A DNA stretch of 64,000 nt from Polaromonas sp. (GCA_013298815.1 JAAFJF010000010.1:1-64000), one strand, 5' to 3'; positions 9,183 to 18,521 are shown, numbered from the stretch's first letter. Notes: generated by a model not told the origin, from the sequence alone. Numbers and translations are program-made.

Positions 9183-9255
9183 ACGTATCAATTGATAAAT
9201 TTAAAATAAGCAAATAACTAACATTATCAAGCTTAATTTTTGTTAAAAACAATCA

Positions 9256-9945
9256 CTAAACTGCAACGCCGAACAAAGTACCTACGCCAAATGTAATACC
9301 CATAGCCAATGCGCCCCAAAATGTCACACGCAGCGCTGCAGCCGTGACTGAAGAGCCGCCAGCCCTAGCAGCCAGCGAGCCCAATAACGCTAAAAAAACA
9401 AGAGAACTAACCGCGACGACCACATTCAACATTGCAACAGGTGTCGCCAAAACTACCAACAGCGGAAGTGCAGCACCCACAGCAAATGTGAGTGCGGAAG
9501 CTAGCGCAGCTTGAACAGGTTTTGCAGCTGACGAGTCAGAAATGCCTAATTCATCGCGACTGTGCGCGCCTAATGCGTCATGCGCCATCAGCTGCGTTGC
9601 AACCGTTTGTGAAGTGGCTGAATCTAAACCACGTGCGACGTAAATTGCAGCGAGCTCAGCATGTTCGTGCTCAGGCTGCGTTGCAAGCTCTAGTCGTTCT
9701 TTGGCAATATCAGCTTGCTCTGTGTCTGACTGAGAGCTCACAGAAACATACTCACCAGCAGCCATTGACATCGCGCCGGCCACCAAACCAGCCACGCCAG
9801 TCATTAATATGGTCTGCGGCAAAGTGCCCGCAGCGGCTACACCCAAAACCAAGCTGGCCGTTGAAACTATGCCATCGTTAGCCCCAAGCACAGCGGCTCT
9901 TAGCCAGCCAATACGGTGGTTTTTGTGTCTTTCAGTGTGTCGCAT
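9256..9945 (-). CDS. VIT1/CCC1-family transporter
   Basis: About 229 residues, from the ATG at 9945 that follows AAGGTT. The start has the family signature HRIGWLRAAVLGANDGIVST followed by a membrane segment ending GMAGLVAGAMSMAAGEYVSV-like sequence, here TGVAGLVAGAMSMAAGEYVS. A central Glu/His-rich loop follows (EQADIAKERLELATQPEHEHAEL), then three more hydrophobic segments. The family exports Fe2+ or Mn2+ (vacuolar in yeast and plants, plasma membrane in bacteria). It lies 31 bases after the RbgA/YlqF gene on the same strand. The open frame reaches 10110, inside that gene, and that part is not used. Confidence 0.88.
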   Translation of the reverse strand: MRHTERHKNHRIGWLRAAVLGANDGIVSTASLVLGVAAAGTLPQTILMTGVAGLVAGAMSMAAGEYVSVSSQSDTEQADIAKERLELATQPEHEHAELAAIYVARGLDSATSQTVATQLMAHDALGAHSRDELGISDSSAAKPVQAALASALTFAVGAALPLLVVLATPVAMLNVVVAVSSLVFLALLGSLAARAGGSSVTAAALRVTFWGALAMGITFGVGTLFGVAV

Positions 9946-9976
9946 GTGTGTTTTAACCTTGTGGGCTGATGCTCTG

Positions 9977-10936
9977 CTAATCAATCTTCCTTTTAGATGG
10001 CCGTGGAATCTTCTTAAACCGAATTTTTCTGTCCAACTCAATCGCGTCTTTTTTGACCTGACGCTCAGCATCGATGGTTTGCCCCACTGCCAGCCATTGG
10101 GCGAATTCATCTGGCATCTCTAAGGTGATATTGCCAATGCTGCCGGTGCGGAAGTCGAAAATCACGATTTCAGCGGCTTTTTGCAGGTTCACTTTGCCTT
10201 TGCCAAGCAGAGCACCGCGCTTGATGCCGATGGCCTCTAGGACTTGCTCGTCGGTTTTGTCTGCCACGGGGTCAAGCTTGTATCTGGCTTCTAGCTGCGC
10301 GGGGTAATGCTGGATGAGGTAATCAATCAGCTCCAACGCCACATCTTCTTCTTGAAAAGCATTGCGCCCTACCGCACCACTGGCAGCCAAGTTGTAGCCG
10401 CTTTTCTCCACAATGATGCGCGGCCACAGCATGCCGGGGGTGTCGTACAGGTAAAAATCGTCAGCCAAAGTGATGCGCTGCTCGATTTTGGTCACGCCCG
10501 CTTCGTCGCCCGTTTTAGTGAAGCGGCGTCCAGTCATCGTGTTAATCAACGTGGATTTCCCCACGTTGGGGATGCCGCAAATCAGCACCCGCAGTGGCTT
10601 GATCATGCCACCGCGCAGGGGTGCCAGTTCTTTGCAGGCTTTGGCCAAAGCTTTGGCGGGCGCTGCATCTGTCGCGGCCAGCGGGATGGCACGTGTATTT
10701 GGCAAGGCGTTGTAATGCGCCAGCCACAATGCGGTGATCACGGGGTCGGCCAAGTCTTGCTTGTTGAGGATTTTGAGCGCTGGTTTGCTACTGGTCAGCT
10801 CGGCCAACATGGGGTTAGCGCTGGAGCCAGGCAAGCGGGCGTCTAGCAGCTCAACCACCACATCGATGTCTTTGATGCGATCGCTGATGGCTTGCTTGGT
10901 CACGTTCATGTGACCGGGGAACCATTGGATGGCCAT
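9977..10936 (-). CDS. ylqF: Ribosome biogenesis GTPase RbgA/YlqF
   Basis: A circularly permuted GTPase of 319 residues with G-motifs in the order G4-G1-G3: NKQD at 58-61, GIPNVGKST at 121-129 and DTPG at 165-168. The N-terminus QWFPGHMNVTKQAI is the family hallmark. It assists late assembly of the large ribosomal subunit and is cytoplasmic. The C-terminal helical domain (HYPAQLEARYKL...) completes the usual architecture. A basic tail (RKIRFKKIPRPSKRKID) ends the protein. The VIT-family gene follows closely. Confidence 0.93.
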   Translation of the reverse strand: MAIQWFPGHMNVTKQAISDRIKDIDVVVELLDARLPGSSANPMLAELTSSKPALKILNKQDLADPVITALWLAHYNALPNTRAIPLAATDAAPAKALAKACKELAPLRGGMIKPLRVLICGIPNVGKSTLINTMTGRRFTKTGDEAGVTKIEQRITLADDFYLYDTPGMLWPRIIVEKSGYNLAASGAVGRNAFQEEDVALELIDYLIQHYPAQLEARYKLDPVADKTDEQVLEAIGIKRGALLGKGKVNLQKAAEIVIFDFRTGSIGNITLEMPDEFAQWLAVGQTIDAERQVKKDAIELDRKIRFKKIPRPSKRKID

Positions 10937-11008
10937 CTGGGAGCTTTCTTGAAAAGGTATTTGTGAGACTTACTGCTCTATTTTCCGCCCTGAGACTATC
11001 AAACAATT

Positions 11009-11052
11009 GCTATGATTTTAATAGCTGCTTAGGCAGTAAATACGCTGGCTAG
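11009..11052 (+). repeat. Dispersed repeat, full copy B
   Basis: 44 bases: the hairpin GCTATGATTTTAATAGC followed by a core containing TTAGGCAGTAAATACGCTGG and ending CTAG. It lies between two genes on the minus strand, in the promoter region of ylqF and downstream of the alpha/beta hydrolase gene region. Confidence 0.85.
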
Positions 11053-11125
11053 AGTCGTTTTTAGGGGGATATTTTGACTATTTTACCCTATTTGCGCAAA
11101 AAATAGGCTCAAATCAGGCGCAGCC

Positions 11126-12169
11126 TCACTTTGCAGGCACAAATCTAGCTAATAAATCGGCAAATTTGGGCTGCCAATCAGCCACAGCGCTGGTTTCGCC
11201 GCCAAAAGTTTGCTTTAAAAAAGCCAATGACAAGGCTTGTGTGGCGGCTTTGACTTTAGGGTTTAGCTCTGCTCCTCCCGTATTACTTCGGTCGGTAAAG
11301 ATACTGTGCGAGCCACCTGTAAATACTACCAGTGTTTTACGCGCGTCACCCACAGCGTTAAATACAGTCACGCGGTCCTCAAAACCAGAGCCATAACCAG
11401 GGATAACGATATCGTCACCTGTGGCGGTGATATGCAGTGTCGGCAAAGCGATGCCACCCAATATCGCTGCAGGGTTGCTGTAGCCGTAAAACGGCGGTGC
11501 CGACAGCAGCATGGCGGCTTTGATGCGCGGATCGCGTAAATTCAGCACCTCATTGCCCGCATCTGTTTTACGGGGAACTGCCGCGCCCACCAGTAGCATG
11601 GTGGTGTTGGCGCCATAAGAATGCCCTGCAGCGACGATGCGGTTCACGTCCACACGTCCCGTCAAGCTCGGCAATGCCAAAAGCTCTGTCAAAGCAAAGC
11701 TCACATCTTTGGCGCGCGCCATGGCTTCAGAATCTTGCGCAGCGCTGGTTAATCGCATGGTCAAGCCAAACGGGTTTCCGCGCCACAACGCGTTGTCGCT
11801 ACCCACATGTTGGACATGCAAACTAGCATATCCATGGCTTGCCCAAAATCGCCCCAAATACTGATAGCCATTGCGAGAGCCACCCAAGCCATGGGAAAAC
11901 ACAACCAATGGCATGGGGGTATGAATCTCAGAATTGATTGCCGGCAGGTACAAACGCACAGGTACGTCGCGGTTTCGCGCACCGTCGTGCCAATCAAAAT
12001 TTTGCGCTGTAACATTTTCTACGGCATTCACACGCGCGACTAAGGCCGGCTGTAGATCGCTACTTGGCGCAGCCACAATGGGCAACGACACGCCTAACAG
12101 CATACTCAGCATCAAGGATGCAGCAGCTATAGATTGAACTGATTTGGAGGGTTGCAGGAAGTTTTTCAT
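11126..12169 (-). CDS. Secreted alpha/beta hydrolase
   Basis: 347 residues with a signal peptide (hydrophobic residues 12-33, ending VAA-PSSD). The fold is shown by the oxyanion-side FSHGLGGSRNGY (91-102) and the nucleophile elbow GHSYG with Ser184. A candidate acid is in TATGDDIVIPG and the catalytic His in FTGGSHSIF. The pattern resembles platelet-activating-factor acetylhydrolase and dienelactone-hydrolase-like esterases. It is probably a periplasmic esterase or lipase; substrate unknown. Transcribed alone. Confidence 0.82.
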   Translation of the reverse strand: MKNFLQPSKSVQSIAAASLMLSMLLGVSLPIVAAPSSDLQPALVARVNAVENVTAQNFDWHDGARNRDVPVRLYLPAINSEIHTPMPLVVFSHGLGGSRNGYQYLGRFWASHGYASLHVQHVGSDNALWRGNPFGLTMRLTSAAQDSEAMARAKDVSFALTELLALPSLTGRVDVNRIVAAGHSYGANTTMLLVGAAVPRKTDAGNEVLNLRDPRIKAAMLLSAPPFYGYSNPAAILGGIALPTLHITATGDDIVIPGYGSGFEDRVTVFNAVGDARKTLVVFTGGSHSIFTDRSNTGGAELNPKVKAATQALSLAFLKQTFGGETSAVADWQPKFADLLARFVPAK

Positions 12170-12312
12170 CGCATCTTACCGTCTGTAAAATTAAACAAGC
12201 GCAGCTTTGTGGTTATCTTTTTATTGACTTTCAAGAGCTTGGCATATAACGTATAGTATTGTTTTAACGTTAAATTGAACTAATGCTAACTTGAACTTTA
12301 CGGAGACTTTTA

Positions 12313-12810
12313 ATGAAAATCACTTTACCGCTTTTACTAACCACTGTTTTGGTGCTCTCAGGCTGTGGACACAGCCACATGATGCATAGCCATGGCCCTG
12401 CAACAGAGCCACTCAAAGCCGCTGCAAGCACACCCGTTGTTTTCGGCACTTACAACAAGGTTGCCGCAGTATCGGGTACGAGTTTGTATTTCATCAACCT
12501 GAAGAATGGTGACACAGTAACTGGCCCTGTAAACGTTCAATTCGGTCTCAAAGGAATGGGAGTAGCACCTGCTGGTGTTGAAAAGGCCGCCACTGGCCAC
12601 CACCACTTATTGATTGATGTCGCTGAGCTAGACATCAATGCAGGCATTCCTGTGAGCGATAACCATCGCCATTTTGGTGCGGGACAAACCGAGGCGTCAG
12701 TCACACTAAAACCTGGTGTTCACACTCTGCAGCTCGTGTTGGGCGACCAAAATCACATTCCTCACCACCCTGTCGTGATGAGTGAGCGCATCACAATTAC
12801 TGTTAAGTAA
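12313..12810 (+). CDS. DUF4399 domain lipoprotein
   Basis: 165 residues. The signal peptide ends in lipobox LSGC (Cys18) and is followed by a His-rich stretch (HSHMMHSHG). The domain has YFINLKNGDTVTGPVNVQFGL followed by GHHHLLID, then NHRHFGAGQTEA and LQLVLGDQNHIPHHPV, the DUF4399 pattern. The many His residues suggest metal binding, which is an inference. A clear GGAGA precedes the ATG. A perfect 26-bp palindrome follows the gene. Confidence 0.82.
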   Translation: MKITLPLLLTTVLVLSGCGHSHMMHSHGPATEPLKAAASTPVVFGTYNKVAAVSGTSLYFINLKNGDTVTGPVNVQFGLKGMGVAPAGVEKAATGHHHLLIDVAELDINAGIPVSDNHRHFGAGQTEASVTLKPGVHTLQLVLGDQNHIPHHPVVMSERITITVK

Positions 12811-12835
12811 ACAAAAGTATTTTCTAAAACCACGC

Positions 12836-12861
12836 ACCTGTGCACAGATCTGTGCACAGGT
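12836..12861. terminator. Perfect 26-bp palindrome between convergent genes
   Basis: The left arm reads ACCTGTGCACAGA and the right arm is its exact complement, so the whole 26 bases are self-complementary. It sits between the convergent DUF4399 and enoyl-CoA hydratase genes, the right position for a bidirectional terminator. The T-run after it is weak. It contains TGTGCACA twice and could instead be a protein-binding site. Confidence 0.5.
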
Positions 12862-12866
12862 TCTTA

Positions 12867-13679
12867 TTACGCCCCTCTAAATTTAGCGGGGCGTTTTTCT
12901 TTGAAAGCCATCACACCCTCAATGTAATCATGTGTGTGCCCCATGGCAGATTGAGCGTCACGCTCGGCGTCCAATTGTTGATTCAAGGTGCGGGTTGAGG
13001 CATCGCGCAGCAAATGACGGGTTGCAACCATCGCCTTGGTGGGCATGGCGGCTAGACGTTCAGCCAGTGCTGTAGCGGCAGTAACGCAGTCTTCACCCTC
13101 TTTGACAACGTCCCAAATCATGCCCCATTCTTTTGCTTGGGCAGCAGTCAATTTGTCGCCCGTCAGCGCCAAACCCATGGCCCGCGCCAAACCAAGGCGT
13201 TGCGGTAAAAACCAACTTCCACCCGCATCTGGAATCAGTCCAATTTTGCTGAAAGCTTGAATAAAACTTGCATTTGGTGCTGCAATCGCCATGTCGCAAC
13301 TCATTACCAGTGAAGCACCCGCACCAGCCGCTACGCCGTTCACCGCGGCAATAGTAGGCATGCGCAAGTTTTGCAACCGGCGCGCTGTGGGGTTGAACAG
13401 TTGGTCAATCACTGGGCCAGGGTCGGCACGGCGCATCAAGTCCTGCACATTCGGGCCTGGCGCGAAGTCAAACTCAGCCAAATCTGCACCCGCGCAAAAA
13501 GCACGACCTGCACCAGTGATGACCAAGGCGCGAATGCTAGCATTTGCTTGCGCCTTATCCAATGCCGCCCACAGCTCAGTGTGCATTTGGCGGGTAAAGC
13601 TGTTGAGTGCTTCAGGGCGATTCAGCGTGACAACGGCAACTGCGCCGTGCTCTGCATATAAAACTGTTGACGTACTCAT
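12867..13679 (-). CDS. Enoyl-CoA hydratase/isomerase, PaaG-like
   Basis: 270 residues of the crotonase fold. The oxyanion-hole segments are ALVITGAGRAFCAGADLAEF and NGVAAGAGASLVMSCDMAIA. The signature FSKIGLIPDAGGSWFLPQ contains the Asp typical of PaaG, the 2-(1,2-epoxy-1,2-dihydrophenyl)acetyl-CoA isomerase, in place of the second catalytic Glu of hydratases. No other phenylacetate genes are near, so the pathway is open. It follows the DUF2520 gene by 16 bases on the same strand and may be the end of that operon. Confidence 0.85.
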   Translation of the reverse strand: MSTSTVLYAEHGAVAVVTLNRPEALNSFTRQMHTELWAALDKAQANASIRALVITGAGRAFCAGADLAEFDFAPGPNVQDLMRRADPGPVIDQLFNPTARRLQNLRMPTIAAVNGVAAGAGASLVMSCDMAIAAPNASFIQAFSKIGLIPDAGGSWFLPQRLGLARAMGLALTGDKLTAAQAKEWGMIWDVVKEGEDCVTAATALAERLAAMPTKAMVATRHLLRDASTRTLNQQLDAERDAQSAMGHTHDYIEGVMAFKEKRPAKFRGA

Positions 13680-13695
13680 GTTCGCTTCCTGTAAG

Positions 13696-14526
13696 TTATT
13701 TTAGAATCGTACCGTTTTTCGCAACCCGCATTGCTAGTTGACTCAAAGCTGCATAGGCAATACCCGCTTGCTCGTCCCATTCGGTAACAGCCTTACCTTG
13801 CAAAGAGACCAAGTCTATATCACCTCGCGCCGCAGGGCCGGTTAAAGCTTTCGTTGCTCCTTGCGAAGTGATATTTTGAACAGCCTTATTCAGCAACGAC
13901 ACATTCAAGGGTGCAATCAGTTCTTTTGGCATTCCAGTGCTGCTCCAAAGATCTGACGCAACCACTTGAAGCACGGGCAAAAAATTAGTAGCAAAAACAG
14001 CCGCAGCATGGTATCGCACCTTGTCCTTAGCGTCCAAATTAAAGCAGTTGGCACCAATAGCTTCGAATGCGGTTTGTAAAGTTTGCTTAGCATCGACATC
14101 GCCTTCCAATGCGCATGGCGTGCCTATAAATTGATGAATGGCAGAGCTTGGGTCACTGAAGCTCAAAATACAATGTGCGCTAGCTATCTTGCATGATAGG
14201 GCGCGCAAAGGAGACATCACTTCGGCGGCCAATGCGCCACTGCAATGAAAAACAATGGCTGGCTTGTTACCAGATAAATACCGCGCCAAAAGCTTTGCGG
14301 TCGCAGCTATTTGCGAATCAGGCACAGCTATAAGCCATACATCTGCAGGCTGCATATCTTCAATCTGCGACACAGCTCTGCCAGCGCCAACAAATTGAAT
14401 AGCTTGCCTGGTGCTACCCATAGTTGTGTTCAAAACATCTTGAATGGCAAAGACCTCTTTGTCACGCCACAAATACCCCAAAGTGCAGCCAACCCGGCCA
14501 CACCCTAATATATTTATAGTTTTCAA
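13696..14526 (-). CDS. Rossmann-fold DUF2520 protein
   Basis: 276 residues. The N-terminus NILGCGRVGCTLGYLW is a Rossmann NAD(P)-binding motif. The middle DVWLIAVPDSQI and VFHCSGALAAEV, followed by ASAHCILSFSDP and the C-terminal DUF2520 helical part (AAAVFATNFLPVL, TGPAARGDIDLV), are the family signature. These proteins resemble ketopantoate or pyrroline-carboxylate reductases but have no firmly assigned substrate. The start is a TTG that overlaps the TGA of the upstream histidine kinase gene (TTGA), indicating translational coupling. Confidence 0.8.
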   Translation of the reverse strand: MKTINILGCGRVGCTLGYLWRDKEVFAIQDVLNTTMGSTRQAIQFVGAGRAVSQIEDMQPADVWLIAVPDSQIAATAKLLARYLSGNKPAIVFHCSGALAAEVMSPLRALSCKIASAHCILSFSDPSSAIHQFIGTPCALEGDVDAKQTLQTAFEAIGANCFNLDAKDKVRYHAAAVFATNFLPVLQVVASDLWSSTGMPKELIAPLNVSLLNKAVQNITSQGATKALTGPAARGDIDLVSLQGKAVTEWDEQAGIAYAALSQLAMRVAKNGTILK

Positions 14527-16787
14527 TGCAACACCAGCTCAGAATTCAAGATTTGTCGCGTTTGCTCGATATCAGCCTTGAACTGGACCAGCAAACCTTT
14601 TAAATTGTCCATGGTTGAGTCAAGCGCAAGGTATTCAATCCTAGATAGTGTGTTGGCCATAGCGGTCAAACCTAACAACAAACATACACCTTTCATGGTA
14701 TGTGCACTTTCAACAAGAACCTCTCTCATTTCAGAGTCGATGACCTTCGAGAGACTGCTCATCGCTTGCTCATCGTCCCCCAAAAAAATCGCTAGCTGCT
14801 TTTTGACCATGTCCACTGGCATCAACTCCTGAAATTCTTTAAAGATTCTAATATTGACGACTTCAGGTGTGGAAGTTTTAAAGGGGACTTCTATTTCAGG
14901 CAAAAACATATCAAGATGGTTCAATGTCACTTCGAAACTACGATTCAAAGCTTGCCTCAAGCTATTAGCTTGAATTGGTTTAGACAAAAACTCAGTAACG
15001 CCCGCCTCAAAAGCTAGTCGCCTAGCTTCTGGCAAAATGTCCGCGCTTACCATGATGATTTTAATATCCCTAAGCGGACCTTCTAAATTACGGATGGCTC
15101 TGGTTGTACTGATACCGTCCATCACAGGCATGTGCAAATCCATCAATATGACATCGACGGCGCCCTCTTGCAAGCGGGCCAAAACGCGCTCACCATTTTC
15201 GCAACTGACCGTCGTATGCCCCATATTTTCTAGCAAAATTTGTAGATATTTAACATTAACGGGATGATCTTCAGCAATCAAAATGCGCAAATTCTGTACA
15301 GATTCGAAGGGCACGACTGTTTGTACCACTGGCACGATTGCTGTTTTGTAAGGAAACTCAAAGGTAAAAGTGGTTCCCACACCTTCAATGCTGCTAACAC
15401 ATATACCGCCACCCATCAGCTTTGCCAGATTTAGCGAAATCTCTAAACCTAGACCAGAACCACCGTAACGACGATGTATTGTGTTGTCGCCTTGATGAAA
15501 CCTTGCGAATAATCCTTTGACAGTTTGTGCACTCATGCCGATGCCGGAATCTCTCACTTTGAATGATAAGACGGGCAACTGGCCATCAGCCTTTGAAGTC
15601 AAAACCGTCAAATCGAGAACCACCTGCCCTACATCCGTAAATTTGATCGCATTGCTTAGCAAGTTAAACAATACCTGACTCAAGCGCTTGGCATCTGCTT
15701 CAATCCATGTTGGTAGGGCGCCAATACCTATGACTTGAAAATCAATCTTCTTTTGACGAGCCGCGGATTGCATCAGGGCTTCAACATCAGAAATCAAATT
15801 CGGCAGATTTAAAGGCGCAATGTTCAGAGCCATAGAGCCAGACTCGATGGCAGAGGTATCGAGAATATCGTTCAGAATACCAAGCAAGTGTCGTGAAGAA
15901 GCTAGTGCTGTGTTGGCGTAATCTAGCTGTACATTTGTCAGCGGTGTCTCGGACAACAAATGCAGCATCCCCATCAGCCCTTGAAATGGCGTTCGCAATT
16001 CATGACTCATGTTTGCCAAAAACATGCTTTTAGCTTTATTGGCTTGATCTGCATGCTGGCTAGCTACCCTCATGTCAGCTGTAAGGCTGATTAATTCTGA
16101 GTTTTGTGCGCGCTGCTTGATGATATAAATCACCAATACCAGCAATGCGCCAATCAATAGAAACCACTGAACAGCAATCAATCGAAATATCCACTTACCC
16201 TGATCTTCGACCAAAGCCGCCTGCTCGTCGTTCATGCGATAGACCACAATCTCTGCTGTATTAGATAAATTCAACAACAACAAAGTGTTTTTGTCTATCT
16301 CATTAAAGATGAGCTTGACATCTTGTGGACTAACTTCTGTCTGACCCAGACGCTCCATGATGGGATCGGCATACTTAATGAATGCCTCCATGCCATCCAC
16401 CACATTTTTAAACTCTTGGATGTCTTTCAGCACCTCAAGGCTGGGCGCGTTTTTCAAAATCAAAAACCTGCTGATCAATATCTCATAGCGCTTCTTCAGA
16501 TTCTGCAGAGAATCAGGCGTTTGTTCAGACAAATGCTCAAATTCATTGTGTGCGATGGCAGCAAAGCGTGAATGCTCTCGCTCTAACATGTAAGTCAAAG
16601 GGAATATTGAATCAACACTGTAATGCAGAGGCTTGAGCGCATTGTTTTTATACTGCGTATAAAACATTGCCAATGGCAAGATAGCCAAGCACATCAAAGG
16701 CACGACGACGCCAGCCCATTTACCCAAACTCAACTTAAATCTGTGCTGGCGCAAATTTTTCAGGGGAAATTTGAATTTATGCAACAT
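14523..16787 (-). CDS. Hybrid sensor histidine kinase with receiver and HPt domains
   Basis: 754 residues. There are membrane segments near 24-42 and 202-223 with a helical periplasmic sensor of about 160 residues between them. HisKA carries the phospho-acceptor His262 (SHELRTP). HATPase motifs are NLLSNAIKFT, DSGIGMS and GGSGLGLEIS. The receiver domain at about 500-615 has Asp550 and Lys603. The C-terminal HPt domain has His696 in AHTMKG. This is a complete phosphorelay ending in HPt with no output domain, so a separate response regulator must exist elsewhere. It is 44 bases downstream of a periplasmic molybdopterin-fold protein gene that may help sensing. Confidence 0.93.
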   Translation of the reverse strand: MLHKFKFPLKNLRQHRFKLSLGKWAGVVVPLMCLAILPLAMFYTQYKNNALKPLHYSVDSIFPLTYMLEREHSRFAAIAHNEFEHLSEQTPDSLQNLKKRYEILISRFLILKNAPSLEVLKDIQEFKNVVDGMEAFIKYADPIMERLGQTEVSPQDVKLIFNEIDKNTLLLLNLSNTAEIVVYRMNDEQAALVEDQGKWIFRLIAVQWFLLIGALLVLVIYIIKQRAQNSELISLTADMRVASQHADQANKAKSMFLANMSHELRTPFQGLMGMLHLLSETPLTNVQLDYANTALASSRHLLGILNDILDTSAIESGSMALNIAPLNLPNLISDVEALMQSAARQKKIDFQVIGIGALPTWIEADAKRLSQVLFNLLSNAIKFTDVGQVVLDLTVLTSKADGQLPVLSFKVRDSGIGMSAQTVKGLFARFHQGDNTIHRRYGGSGLGLEISLNLAKLMGGGICVSSIEGVGTTFTFEFPYKTAIVPVVQTVVPFESVQNLRILIAEDHPVNVKYLQILLENMGHTTVSCENGERVLARLQEGAVDVILMDLHMPVMDGISTTRAIRNLEGPLRDIKIIMVSADILPEARRLAFEAGVTEFLSKPIQANSLRQALNRSFEVTLNHLDMFLPEIEVPFKTSTPEVVNIRIFKEFQELMPVDMVKKQLAIFLGDDEQAMSSLSKVIDSEMREVLVESAHTMKGVCLLLGLTAMANTLSRIEYLALDSTMDNLKGLLVQFKADIEQTRQILNSELVLH

Positions 16788-16831
16788 GCTTTAGCTTTTG
16801 CGTTAGCTCTAATGTTGCTTTCAAATTTATT

Positions 16832-17362
16832 TCATTCAACAGAAATAGACTGAAGCTGCCAAATGCATCGACTAAAGTACACTGAGGTTTTGATTTCAGG
16901 GAACTGTGCAAAAGGATACATCACGAATAAAGGTCCTTTGTCACGCACAGCCAAAGGTTTACCATCGATTTGCCTAGCCAAAATAACCCCATACTTTTTG
17001 GCGTCCTCTACAGGAATATTTACTTTATAGTCATTCAATGCATTGGCTCTTAGATTAGTACCTGTAGCATTTACAGCAGCCAAAACGTCTGTTAAGAGCG
17101 GTCCTGTAAATTTGACTACACCCTTGGTCCAAGGCGTTTCAGTGACGATGGTTTTCTGAGGCAGCGCATCTAGCATAGCGTCATCAAATTCAGCTGCATC
17201 AGCTGAATTTTTGACTCCAATCTTGCCGTTGACCTTAAGAACCACTGGGCCTACCACCTTTGTCTTGCTCAAATCAAGCGCGTAAACGCTGCCTGCAGAA
17301 GCAACCAAAAATGCAGCGACAAAAAGTCTGTGCAATAAATTTAGTGAAAAAAGTTTATTCAT
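16832..17362 (-). CDS. Periplasmic molybdopterin-binding-fold protein
   Basis: From the ATG at 17362, about 176 residues with a signal peptide (LLHRLFVAAFLVASAGSVYA). The mature part resembles the oxidoreductase molybdopterin-binding (SUOX/YedY-like) fold in reduced form: FTGPLLTDVLAAVNATGTNLRANALNDYKVNIPVED, then GKPLAVRDKGPLFVMYPF. At this size it is only the core domain, and I see no conserved cofactor-binding Cys. It may therefore be a binding or sensing protein rather than an enzyme. It lies directly upstream of the hybrid histidine kinase. An open frame extends to 17431. Confidence 0.68.
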   Translation of the reverse strand: MNKLFSLNLLHRLFVAAFLVASAGSVYALDLSKTKVVGPVVLKVNGKIGVKNSADAAEFDDAMLDALPQKTIVTETPWTKGVVKFTGPLLTDVLAAVNATGTNLRANALNDYKVNIPVEDAKKYGVILARQIDGKPLAVRDKGPLFVMYPFAQFPEIKTSVYFSRCIWQLQSISVE

Positions 17363-17544
17363 AATACTTGTGATGAGTGATTTAGCATTACTGACAAGAA
17401 CCAAAAGTGCTGTGTGAATAACAAGTTTCAATATATCTATAAATCACACACCTTTTTTTATTCTCTCACTTATTGTTACCATTTTTTAACAATTTGATAC
17501 AAATTTACTTGATAAGTGTGACATTTTTTATGTTTTTTATCAGT

Positions 17545-18477
17545 TTAGTTACTAATCGCTGATGCAGCCATCATTTTTTGTATCTCGTTTTGGCCTTGCG
17601 AAGAACCACTCATCGGCACTTGATCATTTGTTCGAGCGGTTACGTCCGCCAAACTCAAGGCTAGATTTTCGGGGGCTAATTTGCCCAAACCTATATGAAC
17701 GCCTTGGGTCAGAGTGATATGCGCTGCCTCAAATGTGCCGGCACCAGCACACAAAATTGTTCGAGTCGGCGCATTTTCAGCAACCATCACCAACATAGCG
17801 GGGACGACTGCTTCGGGTTTCAAAGCAGCTAACACTTCTTCCGACATTAAGCCCTCAGTCATACGCGTCGCAGCCGTTGGCGCTAAGCAATTCACGCGGA
17901 TATCGTTTTTAGCGCCTTCAATGGACAACGTCTGCATCAACCCCACCAGCGCCATTTTGGCAGCGCCGTAGTTAGATTGGCCAAAGTTGCCGTACAAGCC
18001 ACTGGATGATGTGGTCATCACAATACGGCCATATTTTTGCTCGTTCATGATCGCCCATACCGCTTTGGTGCAGTTCACCGCGCCCATCAAATGCACGTCC
18101 ACCACCAAGGCAAAGTCGGCTATTTCCATCTTGGCAAAGCTTTTGTCACGCAGAATGCCTGCGTTGTTGACCAATATATCAATCCTGCCCCACTTCGCCT
18201 TAGCCTCTGCCACCATGGCTTGCACAGCAGCAAAGTCGGTAACGGATGCGCCATTGGCGATCGCTTCGCCACCTGCGGCAAGGATTTCTTGTACCACGGC
18301 CTGAGCCGCCGTCACAGAGCCAGTCCCAGAAGCACCATCCCGTGCGCCGCCCAAATCGTTCACCACCACTTTTGCGCCCCGCGCCGCCAAAGCCAAGGCA
18401 TGTTGGCGACCCAAGCCACCGCCTGCACCGGTCACAATAGCAACACGACCTTTAAAATCCAGTGAATCTAACGACAT
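17545..18477 (-). CDS. Short-chain dehydrogenase/reductase
   Basis: 310 residues. The NAD-binding TGAGGGLGR and VVNDLGGARDG features resemble the hydroxyacyl-CoA dehydrogenase part of peroxisomal multifunctional enzyme type 2 (HSD17B4). NNAG is present (ILVNNAGILRD). The catalytic Ser-Tyr-Lys is visible in TTSSSGLYGNFGQSNYGAAKMAL. The C-terminal 60 residues extend beyond the usual SDR core. A role in fatty-acyl-CoA beta-oxidation is likely. The divergent NUDIX gene starts 45 bases away. Confidence 0.85.
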   Translation of the reverse strand: MSLDSLDFKGRVAIVTGAGGGLGRQHALALAARGAKVVVNDLGGARDGASGTGSVTAAQAVVQEILAAGGEAIANGASVTDFAAVQAMVAEAKAKWGRIDILVNNAGILRDKSFAKMEIADFALVVDVHLMGAVNCTKAVWAIMNEQKYGRIVMTTSSSGLYGNFGQSNYGAAKMALVGLMQTLSIEGAKNDIRVNCLAPTAATRMTEGLMSEEVLAALKPEAVVPAMLVMVAENAPTRTILCAGAGTFEAAHITLTQGVHIGLGKLAPENLALSLADVTARTNDQVPMSGSSQGQNEIQKMMAASAISN

Positions 18478-18521
18478 GCCTTGTTCCTTTAATTGAAAAT
18501 CTAAAAAATCTAAACGCCATT

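Noticed and set aside
9946-10110. N-terminal extension of the VIT-family transporter
   Set aside because: It would overlap ylqF by more than 130 bases and precedes the conserved start; the ATG at 9945 has its own ribosome-binding site.
10307-10846. Open frame of 179 codons on the plus strand
   Set aside because: Antisense to the RbgA/YlqF gene, which has all its motifs intact on the other strand.
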